64,000 nt of DNA, taken from the NCBI GenBank assembly GCA_028280635.1, contig JANQLM010000037.1:1-64000 (forward strand). The letters are read 5' to 3'. Position numbers and translations under genes: made by a program. The stretch comes from Halieaceae bacterium (GTDB taxonomy: Bacteria > Pseudomonadota > Gammaproteobacteria > Pseudomonadales > Halieaceae). Below are positions 1-7,609 of this stretch, piece after piece (within the stretch, counting starts at the first letter, position 1; each line of letters starts with the position of its first letter). The notes below the pieces were generated by a model that was given only the letters and a program-made list of their open reading frames with translations, ran no database searches and was not told where the DNA came from.

Positions 1-1
1 T

Positions 2-78
2 GGCTACGTAGCTCAGCTGGTTAGAGCACAGCATTCATAATGCTGGGGTCGGTGGTTCAAGTCCACCCGTAGCTACCA
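2..78 (+). tRNA. tRNA-Met (CAT), elongator type
   Basis: A complete cloverleaf is visible. The acceptor arm GGCTACG pairs with CGTAGCT (one G-U pair), followed by discriminator A and an encoded CCA at 76-78. The D-arm is GCTC/GAGC, the anticodon arm AGCAT-TCATAAT-GCT presents CAT, and the T-loop is GGTTCAAGTCC-like. The sequence follows the E. coli elongator tRNA-Met closely, with a Watson-Crick-like pair at position 1-72, whereas initiator tRNA has a mismatch there. No other tRNA is next to it in the window. Confidence 0.95.
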
Positions 79-217
79 CCTTCCTCGCAGTATCCAAGCA
101 ATCTGTAACACACAGACCGGGTTCGCTGTCATGTCGCTTGTCAGTCAGCATCCAGGCTCGACAGTTGGATCACAGCTATCAAGGGACAAGCCACGGTGAT
201 TCCGACAGTGGGGCCCG

Positions 218-766
218 CTATTGCTCCACACTGGCGAACAGATCATAGGAAAAGTCCGACTTGTCGCGTGCCGCGTGGACCGGCGGCGCGTCGGGGTTGT
301 TGGGCATTATAAGTGGCGGCGACATCGCGGCCATCTCTATCTCCTGCCTGTATACGCTGACAATGTCGCCGATCGACGTGCGATGGCGGATACCCCAAAC
401 GCCATCAACCTTCTCGAAGGCGTCAAGATAACGCCCTTCGCCGACTAGATCATAGACCCCGTCATCCCTGGGAATCCTTAGCCGCAGGTGCCAGTAACTC
501 TCCACCGCGGCCCTTTCCCCGTCGACTTCAATCATGATATTGCTCACGAGGTGACGGGTCGCCTCCATGGCGGCATGCACCGGCCAGAGCCAGTCCACAA
601 AACCCTCCGCGGTTCCCTTGAACAAGGGAGCATGGTCATCGGTACCACCGGGGTGCCAGCAAGACAGCGTCAAGTCCCGATCCATTCGATCCATGCCGCG
701 GCAATACCGCCACAGCACTTCGCTGATGGCCTGCTTATCGAGCAATTCCTGAACGGCTCTATCCAC
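218..766 (-). CDS. SnoaL-like (NTF2-fold) protein
   Basis: The protein of about 182 residues has the alpha+beta cone pattern of SnoaL_4/NTF2-like proteins. An N-terminal helix (LLDKQAISEVLWRYCRGMDRMD) is followed by strands around the ATRHLVSN and YWHLRLRIPRD segments. These folds bind small hydrophobic ligands and occur as dehydratases, isomerases or ring-hydroxylating dioxygenase-associated proteins, often in steroid or aromatic degradation clusters. I chose the GTG at 766 because AGGAG lies 6 bases upstream; an ATG at 835 in the same frame has no such site. It is divergent from a second SnoaL-like gene. The substrate cannot be told from sequence. Confidence 0.78.
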   Translation of the reverse strand: MDRAVQELLDKQAISEVLWRYCRGMDRMDRDLTLSCWHPGGTDDHAPLFKGTAEGFVDWLWPVHAAMEATRHLVSNIMIEVDGERAAVESYWHLRLRIPRDDGVYDLVGEGRYLDAFEKVDGVWGIRHRTSIGDIVSVYRQEIEMAAMSPPLIMPNNPDAPPVHAARDKSDFSYDLFASVEQ

Positions 767-848
767 GAAATTCTCCTGATTGCTCCGCGTTGCGGCTCCA
801 GTCGACCGCTGCGCACAGTACCACCGTACATGCACGCGAATAAAAAGT

Positions 849-860
849 CAGTCTTGACTG
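849..860. promoter_or_regulatory. Inverted repeat between divergent SnoaL-like genes
   Basis: CAGTC-TT-GACTG is a perfect 5-bp inverted repeat with a 2-base centre, in the 140-bp intergenic region shared by the divergent genes at 218-766 and 909-1385. The position fits an operator controlling both genes. No regulator gene sits next to it. The short arms make chance occurrence possible. Confidence 0.35.
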
Positions 861-908
861 TTTGTTTATTGAATGCTGGACTGTAGCAGTGCGATTTCGG
901 ATACCAAC

Positions 909-1385
909 ATGATGAATGCTGCCTCATTCACTGACTTCAACGAGATTGTGCGACGACGCTACGAATACGCGCTGGGCGTGGATACACGGGACTGGGCGCT
1001 ATATCGCTCGATATTCACCGATGAGATCACCATGGATTTTTCCGATTTCAGCGGTGTACCGGAGGCCACCCAGCCAGCAGACGAGTGGGTCGCCGGGATC
1101 AAACCGCTGTTTTCCGGGCTCCACGCCACGCAACATACCATGACCAACCCAATCGTCGATGTCGATGGCGAGACGGCGATGTGCACCATGTACATGCAGG
1201 CCGTACATTTCCTCGACAACGACCAGGGTGATCACGTCTTCACGCTGGGCGGCTATTACAGGGACAGCCTGGTGAAGCGGAACGGACGCTGGCTTATTGC
1301 TGGCGTTTGCTTGACCGTACTCTGGAGTACCGGGAACCGCCACATCATGACACTCGCGGCGCAACGGGGTACCTCATCTCCTTGA
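909..1385 (+). CDS. SnoaL-like (NTF2-fold) protein
   Basis: The 158-residue product begins MMNAASFTDFNEIVRRRYEYALGVDTRDW, a typical SnoaL_4 helix in which a Tyr and an Asp line the cavity, and continues with HATQHTMTNPIVDVDGETA and a strand-rich C-terminal half. It is a second, different member of the same fold as the divergent neighbour. The ATG at 909 is preferred over the upstream ATG at 873 because conserved sequence starts there, although neither has a clear ribosome site. A GST gene follows 40 bases downstream on the same strand, so the two are likely co-transcribed. Ligand and reaction are unknown. Confidence 0.78.
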   Translation: MMNAASFTDFNEIVRRRYEYALGVDTRDWALYRSIFTDEITMDFSDFSGVPEATQPADEWVAGIKPLFSGLHATQHTMTNPIVDVDGETAMCTMYMQAVHFLDNDQGDHVFTLGGYYRDSLVKRNGRWLIAGVCLTVLWSTGNRHIMTLAAQRGTSSP

Positions 1386-1425
1386 GGCCCTGCCCGCTCA
1401 GAATCAGGAAACAGGAGAATGCACC

Positions 1426-2058
1426 ATGCAACTTTACGGGAGCTATTTGTCGCCTTTTACATGCCGCGTTCTGATACAGATCGCAGCCAAGGATCTTGAC
1501 ATCAAGCTTGTCGACCCGCCGGATGGATTGAATTCGGAAGCCTACCGGGCGCTGAATCCAATAGGGAAAATACCGGCCCTGGATACGGGGGCCGGTGTCA
1601 TTCCTGAGTCGGGTGTGATCTGCGAATATCTGGAAGCCGTCTTTCCCGAGCATCCGATGAGCGGCCACGACCCGGCGGAGAGCGCTAACATTCAACTCGT
1701 CGCGCGAATTTTCGACGTTTACGTGATGAACGCTATGCTGCCGATATTTGGACAAATGGACCCAGCGACGCGCGACCGGGCCGTTGTCGACACAGCCACG
1801 CAAGCTTGCCTGCGTGGTCTGGCCTTTGCCGACGCCTGGCTGGATGGGTCGGCATACGCCTGCGGCAACAGGCTGACGCTGGCCGATTGCATGGCGGCAC
1901 CCAGCCTGTTGTTTGTGGAGACTTTCCTGCCAGCCTTTGGTGTGGCAGCACCCTTCGCGCAGCTTCCCTCCGTGGCGGGATACTGGTCGGGCCTGCAACG
2001 CACTGATCCCGTTGCAGGCATTCTCGACAGTATGAAAGCCGCTATAGGCGCTGCCTAG
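1426..2058 (+). CDS. Glutathione S-transferase
   Basis: This 210-residue protein has both GST halves. The thioredoxin-like N-terminal domain carries SPFTCRV (Ser9 is a candidate catalytic residue), the cis-proline in NPIGKIPAL (Pro50) and the gamma-glutamyl-binding ES pair (61-62). The helical C-terminal domain carries the LTLADCMAA N-cap motif with its Asp. Length is normal for the family. AGGAG sits about 8 bases upstream of the ATG. Cytosolic conjugation, isomerisation or reductive dehalogenation by glutathione are all possible. Its position after a SnoaL-like gene suggests a role in processing a xenobiotic or cyclic compound, which is inference. Confidence 0.9.
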   Translation: MQLYGSYLSPFTCRVLIQIAAKDLDIKLVDPPDGLNSEAYRALNPIGKIPALDTGAGVIPESGVICEYLEAVFPEHPMSGHDPAESANIQLVARIFDVYVMNAMLPIFGQMDPATRDRAVVDTATQACLRGLAFADAWLDGSAYACGNRLTLADCMAAPSLLFVETFLPAFGVAAPFAQLPSVAGYWSGLQRTDPVAGILDSMKAAIGAA

Positions 2059-2247
2059 TCGACCTGCAACCCCTTCCTGGCCCCGTTTTACGCATTGGCG
2101 ACAACTGGCTAAAGCCGCTTCAGTTTTTTTCGGGCTTGTTCGTGCAGCTCTCTGCCTGCTCCATGTCACCACCTGCAATGGTGGGGGTATTGGGCTTGTA
2201 CTGCATCAGCCCATTCAAGTATTTAGCCGATTTGCGACTACCTCAAC

Positions 2248-2877
2248 TCAGTGCTGAACGGCAGATCCGCGCTGCAATACGCCGCCGCACAATCCAGCAA
2301 CCCACACGACATATACCGAACCCACCAGGCGCTCGTACACACCGAGCGTAATCACATCGATAAGCAAGATCGCCGGGATCAACAACAACCACAGCACCAG
2401 GCATACCGCATTGAAAGCGCCGAGCCCGCGGGACAGACGGGACAAACCAGGCTGCAAAACACCCATCGCAAAGCCTACCAGGCTGGCCGCCACCCACAGC
2501 GGGTCATTGGCGTCGGGGCCCTGCAGCGCCTGTTGATCGGCCGTCGCAAAGTAATAGGCCACAAACAGCACCGTAGCACCGGAAGCGCCCAGCAGACCGC
2601 GGCCCCAGGGCCAGAACCAGCCGTGATCAAGCCCATCCAGGGCCATGGCCAGCAACAACTGGGAAGCCGCGAACAACACCAGACCCGCTGTGTGCACACC
2701 CCCGCACTCGCTCTGGCTGAGACCGCTGATAGGATCGGTTACCGAATGCTGGCCGGCGACAACCAGTACGATGCAGTGCAGAAGCGGAGTGGCGAGAGCA
2801 AATAGCAGCGCTAAACGTGACAGTGGGCGTGCTCCTGTGGGCGGTGGGCGTGAGGCTGCAGGGAATCGACCTGCCAC
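2248..2877 (-). CDS. DUF998 family membrane protein
   Basis: The 209-residue product is almost entirely hydrophobic, with about six predicted transmembrane helices, for example ALLFALATPLLHCIVLVVAG near residue 25 and VCLVLWLLLIPAILLIDVIT near residue 160. The arrangement, with a loop rich in SGLSQSECGG after helix 1, resembles DUF998 inner-membrane proteins of unknown function. The start is a GTG with only a weak ribosome site, so the N-terminus is uncertain. It is convergent with the GST gene and divergent from marR. No function is claimed. Confidence 0.65.
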   Translation of the reverse strand: MAGRFPAASRPPPTGARPLSRLALLFALATPLLHCIVLVVAGQHSVTDPISGLSQSECGGVHTAGLVLFAASQLLLAMALDGLDHGWFWPWGRGLLGASGATVLFVAYYFATADQQALQGPDANDPLWVAASLVGFAMGVLQPGLSRLSRGLGAFNAVCLVLWLLLIPAILLIDVITLGVYERLVGSVYVVWVAGLCGGVLQRGSAVQH

Positions 2878-2954
2878 TGACTCTATACCGTTGGGCGGAC
2901 CAGGACCAGCGACACCACAGCTCTCAGCCGCGGAGAAGCCAGCGCGCCGACAAC

Positions 2955-2988
2955 TTGACGGATTTTATTTAAGTGCTTATATATAAGC
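2955..2988 (+). promoter_or_regulatory. marR promoter with perfect 14-bp palindrome over the -10
   Basis: TTGACG (2955-2960) and TATATA (2978-2983) are separated by exactly 17 bases, a near-consensus sigma-70 promoter. The -10 lies inside the perfect palindrome GCTTATATATAAGC (2975-2988). MarR proteins commonly bind such AT-rich palindromes over their own promoter, so autorepression is likely. The promoter also drives the S41 peptidase gene. Transcription would start near 2990, giving an almost leaderless mRNA if ATG 3000 is used. Confidence 0.7.
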
Positions 2989-2999
2989 CCTGTTATTTA

Positions 3000-3497
3000 A
3001 TGGAATACGCCGTGCAAGAACAATCAGCCGATGGGCTTGGAACCCAGCTCCGGCGCCTGCTGGAGCTACTCGATGGCGACCTCGAGAAGCTCTACCGCGA
3101 GCAGCATGCTTTCTACAAACCGCGATATACCCCGGTGATGAAAGCGCTTGCCGCGGGCGAACCCAAAACCATCAAGGACATTGCCAGTCGCTCCAGCATC
3201 TCGCACTCCGCCGCCAGCCAGACAATTGCCAGAATGGCCAGCCTGGGGCTGGTGGAACTGGGGGTCGAGGGCGACCGTCGCTATCGAACCGTGCACCTCT
3301 CACCGGCGGGACGAGAACTGCTGCCCTGGCTGGAGCGACATTGGCAGGCTACCCAGGCCGCGGCCGACGCACTGGACCAGGAGCTGGCCTTTCCCTTGAG
3401 CCGGCTGCTCGCAGAGACGATCTCCAGGCTGGAAGCGATTTCCTTTAAGGACAGGATTGCCAATCACGTTATCTCCACGGGAGACCAGAAACAGTGA
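3000..3497 (+). CDS. MarR family transcriptional regulator
   Basis: The roughly 165-residue protein has a winged helix-turn-helix in the middle: KTIKDIASRSSISHSAASQTIARMASLGLV as the recognition segment, then the wing GVEGDRRYRTVHLSPAGREL. Helical ends provide dimerisation, as in MarR. The ATG at 3000 lies about 10 bases from the predicted transcription start and has no Shine-Dalgarno; a GTG at 3012 is an alternative. The stop codon overlaps the start of the downstream peptidase gene (GTGA), so the pair is translationally coupled. It probably represses itself and the peptidase through the palindrome at 2975-2988. The inducer is unknown. Confidence 0.88.
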   Translation: MEYAVQEQSADGLGTQLRRLLELLDGDLEKLYREQHAFYKPRYTPVMKALAAGEPKTIKDIASRSSISHSAASQTIARMASLGLVELGVEGDRRYRTVHLSPAGRELLPWLERHWQATQAAADALDQELAFPLSRLLAETISRLEAISFKDRIANHVISTGDQKQ

Positions 3498-4486
3498 AGT
3501 ACGCAGTTTTTCTGGCAGCGAGCCTGACGCTCAGCTGCCACATCGCGGCCCTCGACCACACCGTGGATAGTGACACCCGCCAGCGGGTGCTCGAGACCGT
3601 TATCACTCACCTGGAGCAGGACTACGTCGACCCGGAGGTGGGTGCCCGTGCCGCCGGCGACCTGCGGTCGGATCTCAAAACCCATCAATTCGCGAAATAC
3701 CAGCGGGCAGAGGCATTCGCAGACGCGCTCAGTGACCGGCTGCAGTCTCTGACCGGCGATGGGCACCTGAACGTGGACTACTCCCCCACGCCGATAGACA
3801 AAACGGTCGCGAGTCATCAGGAATACAGCACGGAACAGATGCAGCACTGGTATGGGGCGCACATCAACTACGGCGTCAACAGGATTGAGCGGCTGGAGGG
3901 AAACTTCGGTTACCTGGACCTACGCGTGTTCCCACCACTGGAAATGGGCGGCGATACGATCGCCGCGGCCATGAACGTATTGGCCGACCTGGACGGCCTG
4001 GTGATTGACTTGCGTGAGAACGGTGGTGGTATCGGGGAAGCGGCCGATCTGGTGGCCAGCTACCTGTTCGACGGCGGCCGGCAGCCCCTGTCCGGTATAT
4101 ACGACAGACCCACCGATACCCTGACTCAACGTTTTACACAGGCCTACGTCCCGGGCAAGCGGCTCGGCGGCAATAAACCCGTGTATGTACTGATTTCCAG
4201 CAAGACCTTCTCGGCGGCAGAAGCACTTGCGTACAACCTGCAGGCACTGGGTCGCGCCACTATCGTCGGCGAGGTATCAGGCGGTGGAGCCCACCCATTC
4301 GAGTACCTGCCCATAGATCCCCACTTTGTTCTGTGGTCAGTCACCGCTCGCAGCATCAACCCGATTACCGGGGGCAACTGGCAGTCGGTTGGCGTTCAGC
4401 CGGACATCCTGGTGAGCGCCGACAAGGCGCTGCATGTGGCGCTTGAGCATGCCCGCAGGGAGATGGCTGGAGCTGGAGGTAGCTGA
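3494..4486 (+). CDS. Secreted S41 family peptidase (IRBP/tricorn-like)
   Basis: A signal peptide (about residues 1-19) precedes an N-terminal helical domain with the EQDYVDPEVGARAAG pattern of the S41 N-domain. The catalytic core follows: FGYLDLRVFPP, DGLVIDLRENGGG and SSKTFSAAEALAYNLQALGRATIVGE. Ser240 in TFSAAE is the expected nucleophile. The lysine that pairs with it in C-terminal processing proteases is missing: the matching stretch is GEVSGGGAHP. There is also no PDZ domain. This looks like the IRBP/tricorn-related branch, likely periplasmic. It starts with GTG overlapping the marR stop. The substrate is unknown. Confidence 0.85.
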   Translation: MKYAVFLAASLTLSCHIAALDHTVDSDTRQRVLETVITHLEQDYVDPEVGARAAGDLRSDLKTHQFAKYQRAEAFADALSDRLQSLTGDGHLNVDYSPTPIDKTVASHQEYSTEQMQHWYGAHINYGVNRIERLEGNFGYLDLRVFPPLEMGGDTIAAAMNVLADLDGLVIDLRENGGGIGEAADLVASYLFDGGRQPLSGIYDRPTDTLTQRFTQAYVPGKRLGGNKPVYVLISSKTFSAAEALAYNLQALGRATIVGEVSGGGAHPFEYLPIDPHFVLWSVTARSINPITGGNWQSVGVQPDILVSADKALHVALEHARREMAGAGGS

Positions 4487-4661
4487 AGCAAATGAGAGCA
4501 ACCGCTGGGCCCACCGGTTGTGGCTGGAAACTAACGCCTTCTGCCCAGTAGATCATCAGCCTGTGCTGCAGGCCCCTGACAGTGATCTCGGCACTGGACG
4601 CGCAGGTCCCCTCATCATGGACCAACTGGTGGGTTGACTCAGATATCAGTGCACCATCAGG

Positions 4662-5795
4662 CTAGCGCACGGCGTCTATCGCTGCTTCGATTATCGGGAT
4701 CAACTGGTCACGGGTGCCGCCGCTGGCCACATTGCCTTGCTCACCTGAATAGTCTTCGAAAAAGGCCACGCCGGCATACTGTCGTTCGGTATCAATCCAC
4801 GAGAGCGAACCGTAGAAGCCGCCGTCTGTGAACAGGGTCACCGGGGCTTCGCCGACGCGCGGCTCCAGCCACCAACCCATGCCGTAGCCACTGCCATCGC
4901 TGTCCTGGGTCCTGGGACGGCGCATGGAGGCCACGCTTTCAGCACTGAGCACACGACTCTCCCCACAGAGGCCGTCATTGAGGTGCAGCGATAGCAGCTT
5001 CGCATAGTCATCCAGGTTACTCATCATGCCGCCTTCCTGGTTGGGATTGTCACGGCCGACCAGGGTTTCGGGCATACCGTCCCAGCCCTCGGCTATCGAG
5101 AGATTGTTGCCATAGGTGGCAATCTCCAGGTCGCAGGGCTCGGCGATGTAGGCATCCCAAAGCTGGTTCCAGGTACCGCCGCCGACGATCTCAGCCACCG
5201 CTCCGGAGAGCTGCCACTGACTGCCACCGTAGTCAAAAGCGGTATCCGCTGGCGTACTCGCTAGGCCAGGCAGGGGGGTGGTGAAAATCGTCTCTCCACA
5301 TTCCTGGAGATTGCCGAATGGCAAGTACTGGCAAAGGTGTGGGGCGTAGAGCGCCTGGTTCACAAACAGGTTCACCAGGCCGGGAATACCCGAGCGGTTG
5401 GCCACCAGGTGTTCGGTCGTAATGGCCGGGTCCCAAACACCCCGCCAGGGCAGGTAGTTGGCGATGGGGGTAGTGATATCAAAGTCGACGTTGTCATCAT
5501 CGTCGTGCAGGGCCATAAGCAAGGTGACAGTAGGCACCTTGCTGGTGGACGCCAGCAGCACCAGGCTGTCCTCGGTCTGGTCGCCGAAAGCGGCTTTGTG
5601 TATCACGCCCAGGTCTTTGTCGACGACGATATAGGAACCACCCTGGAACGCTTCCTCGCTGGCCACGAAGTCAGCCATCCAGGCATCGGCCGCCGCGAAG
5701 TCAGGCAGTACGGGTTCGGGGGTAAACGTGTTGTCAGAGTCGCTACAGGCGGCAAGAACGGGCAGGCAGAGCCATCCCAGGGCGAGTTTTTTCAT
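4662..5795 (-). CDS. Serine hydrolase lipoprotein, beta-lactamase class C/esterase family
   Basis: The 377-residue product has a lipoprotein signal with lipobox LAAC (Cys17). The fold is that of penicillin-binding esterases. The SxxK motif is STSK (Ser83, Lys86), a tyrosine motif occurs in FDYGGSQWQLSG, and DGGFYGS replaces the KTG/HTG motif. The missing YxN and KTG point to an esterase or peptidase more than an antibiotic-hydrolysing enzyme. It would be anchored in the outer membrane or periplasm. It is alone on this strand, convergent with the S41 gene and followed upstream by the fucosyltransferase-like gene. Substrate unknown. Confidence 0.85.
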   Translation of the reverse strand: MKKLALGWLCLPVLAACSDSDNTFTPEPVLPDFAAADAWMADFVASEEAFQGGSYIVVDKDLGVIHKAAFGDQTEDSLVLLASTSKVPTVTLLMALHDDDDNVDFDITTPIANYLPWRGVWDPAITTEHLVANRSGIPGLVNLFVNQALYAPHLCQYLPFGNLQECGETIFTTPLPGLASTPADTAFDYGGSQWQLSGAVAEIVGGGTWNQLWDAYIAEPCDLEIATYGNNLSIAEGWDGMPETLVGRDNPNQEGGMMSNLDDYAKLLSLHLNDGLCGESRVLSAESVASMRRPRTQDSDGSGYGMGWWLEPRVGEAPVTLFTDGGFYGSLSWIDTERQYAGVAFFEDYSGEQGNVASGGTRDQLIPIIEAAIDAVR

Positions 5796-5993
5796 GGCTT
5801 ATCCGTTGTTGTTATTCTGATACGACTACCGCGTCGCCAGGTCAGTATAGGTTTCAAGCCAGCAGGAGTACACCAGCGGAGTATTCGGCTCCCCGGGTCC
5901 GGGGACTGGATGCATTCCGGACACCGCCGCGGTTGCGAGCGACTGCACCCGCCGGCCGGGGATACAGGCAAGCCCTCGCCACAACAGGGAGCC

Positions 5994-7331
5994 TCAAGCG
6001 CCCTCCTCGTCATCCTTGCCACCCTCATCGGGTAGCGGTTGTACCAGCAGAGAATTGATCCGCCCAACGGCCTCTGTCAATTCGGGACTATCGATATCGA
6101 CGTACAGGAACCGCTGCCGATGGGATAGAATCACATCACTGTTGTCGGGCACTTGATTCCGGTAAAGCACAAGCGCCATCGGCGCCGCGGTCCCACCGTA
6201 GCTGGCAATGAGTTTGAGTAGCATCCGCTGTTGGGCCGCAACGATAACGAGATCTGCCGTCAGGGTCGCATGAATGAGTTGGTGCAGCGTTGCGCGGGTC
6301 TCACCGATGACGCTGGTGTTATTCGCCATATCATCAAACATCGAGAACTGTCTTGCATCGTATCCCAGTCTCGATTCCCTCAGGGATTGCAGCTTCGCGG
6401 CGCTCAATTCCAGCCTGTCAACTTGATGCTCGATGACGTCGAATGCACGCTGAAAGCCATCCGAAAAACTCATCATGGATATGCGAGACGCATCAAAATT
6501 CGACAGCAGGCGCTGGGCGAAGTCAAAGTAATCTGCGGGTGTAAACAGTGAGTCCACGGCATTGTTGGAAAAGGCGGCTCTCACAGCCTCAAAATCGTGC
6601 TGCTCAGTCATGAAGTCCGGGCGTCGGTTATCCACCGGGATAAACGTGCCCCAGGGTGTTTCAACAACACTGGTGTCACCCTGCCGCATATGAAGCAGGA
6701 CCTTGAGTCTCCCCGGCGCGAAAGGACTCGGCACTGCATCCGAGCGCCTGGCGCTAAAATACTGTTCACGCAAATCCAGCCCATCCGGAAAGGCCGGCAC
6801 GCCCTCATGGATCAGGGCAAAAAACTGTCGCTTGCCTTTGCCCACGGGAGGAGGTCGGCGATCAAGACGCAATATCACCAGTAGCTCGTCGTCTCCCATA
6901 TCGCCGGATTCCATTTCCCGGCGCACCCGTGCTGCGATGTATGTCTTGAGGTCTTCGAGGTCGCGCAGACCCTGCTCGGCAAGGATTCTGTCGCTGAGTT
7001 CAAGCTCCAGTTCGAGCCTGGCTGTGTCGGGCAATTGAAACCGTTTGCCCTGGAATAGCTGATTGAAACCAAGAAAGTCATAGATATCGGATGACCCGGT
7101 CGTCCCTGCGTCAGACACTCGACTGCCGCGGGCCAGGCTTGGGCTCCCGGCAGGCTCGTCACTGGTTCTCGGCAGGCTGCGTCGGGACACGAATGGCGTG
7201 AATACGTAGCGATAGCCCAGCGCCAACCCCAACTTATAGAAGGCATTGAATTGCATGAGCTGATCGGTAAAGCCCTGTTGCCCGGTGTGTATCGTAAACA
7301 GTACCTTTGGGTCAGCAGTGCCCATTTTCAT
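5994..7331 (-). CDS. Fucosyltransferase-like protein (HxRxGD motif)
   Basis: This is a 445-residue cytosolic-looking protein. The N-terminal segment GQQGFTDQLMQFNAFYKLGLALGYRYVF resembles the opening of NodZ/Fut8-type and GT11 fucosyltransferases (small-residue loop, then a helix, then LGR/LGY). HMRQGD (214-219) resembles their GDP-fucose-binding HxRRxD motif. These together suggest an O-linked or alpha-1,2/1,6-type fucosyltransferase, but overall similarity is not obvious by eye. The ATG at 7331 has GAGG about 7 bases upstream; the upstream in-frame ATG at 7388 lacks one. Low-complexity SRGAGS-type sequence near residues 55-80 may be a linker. It stands alone, near sulfotransferase and Gtr genes. 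Confidence 0.5.
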   Translation of the reverse strand: MKMGTADPKVLFTIHTGQQGFTDQLMQFNAFYKLGLALGYRYVFTPFVSRRSLPRTSDEPAGSPSLARGSRVSDAGTTGSSDIYDFLGFNQLFQGKRFQLPDTARLELELELSDRILAEQGLRDLEDLKTYIAARVRREMESGDMGDDELLVILRLDRRPPPVGKGKRQFFALIHEGVPAFPDGLDLREQYFSARRSDAVPSPFAPGRLKVLLHMRQGDTSVVETPWGTFIPVDNRRPDFMTEQHDFEAVRAAFSNNAVDSLFTPADYFDFAQRLLSNFDASRISMMSFSDGFQRAFDVIEHQVDRLELSAAKLQSLRESRLGYDARQFSMFDDMANNTSVIGETRATLHQLIHATLTADLVIVAAQQRMLLKLIASYGGTAAPMALVLYRNQVPDNSDVILSHRQRFLYVDIDSPELTEAVGRINSLLVQPLPDEGGKDDEEGA

Positions 7332-7609
7332 AGTGTCCTCACGCCAACGCAGGGTAGAGAGTCTTGCTATCGGAGGTGAGAAAAGCAACCAGATTGCAGA
7401 GATAATCCCCGACTGAAGCCGGCCACGGATAACACCGACGCGTCAGCAGGTGAATACCTTGTTTCCGCGCTCGCTATAGTTTTCCCGGCACGTCCGATGG
7501 CGGATTAACTTGATCTAACGCACCCAAAAGGCGGCAAAGCCGGCACCGCGTTTCCAGCGCGGCGTCCCAGTCGCTAGACTGGCAACTCTAATTCAGGCTT
7601 ACAGATGCT

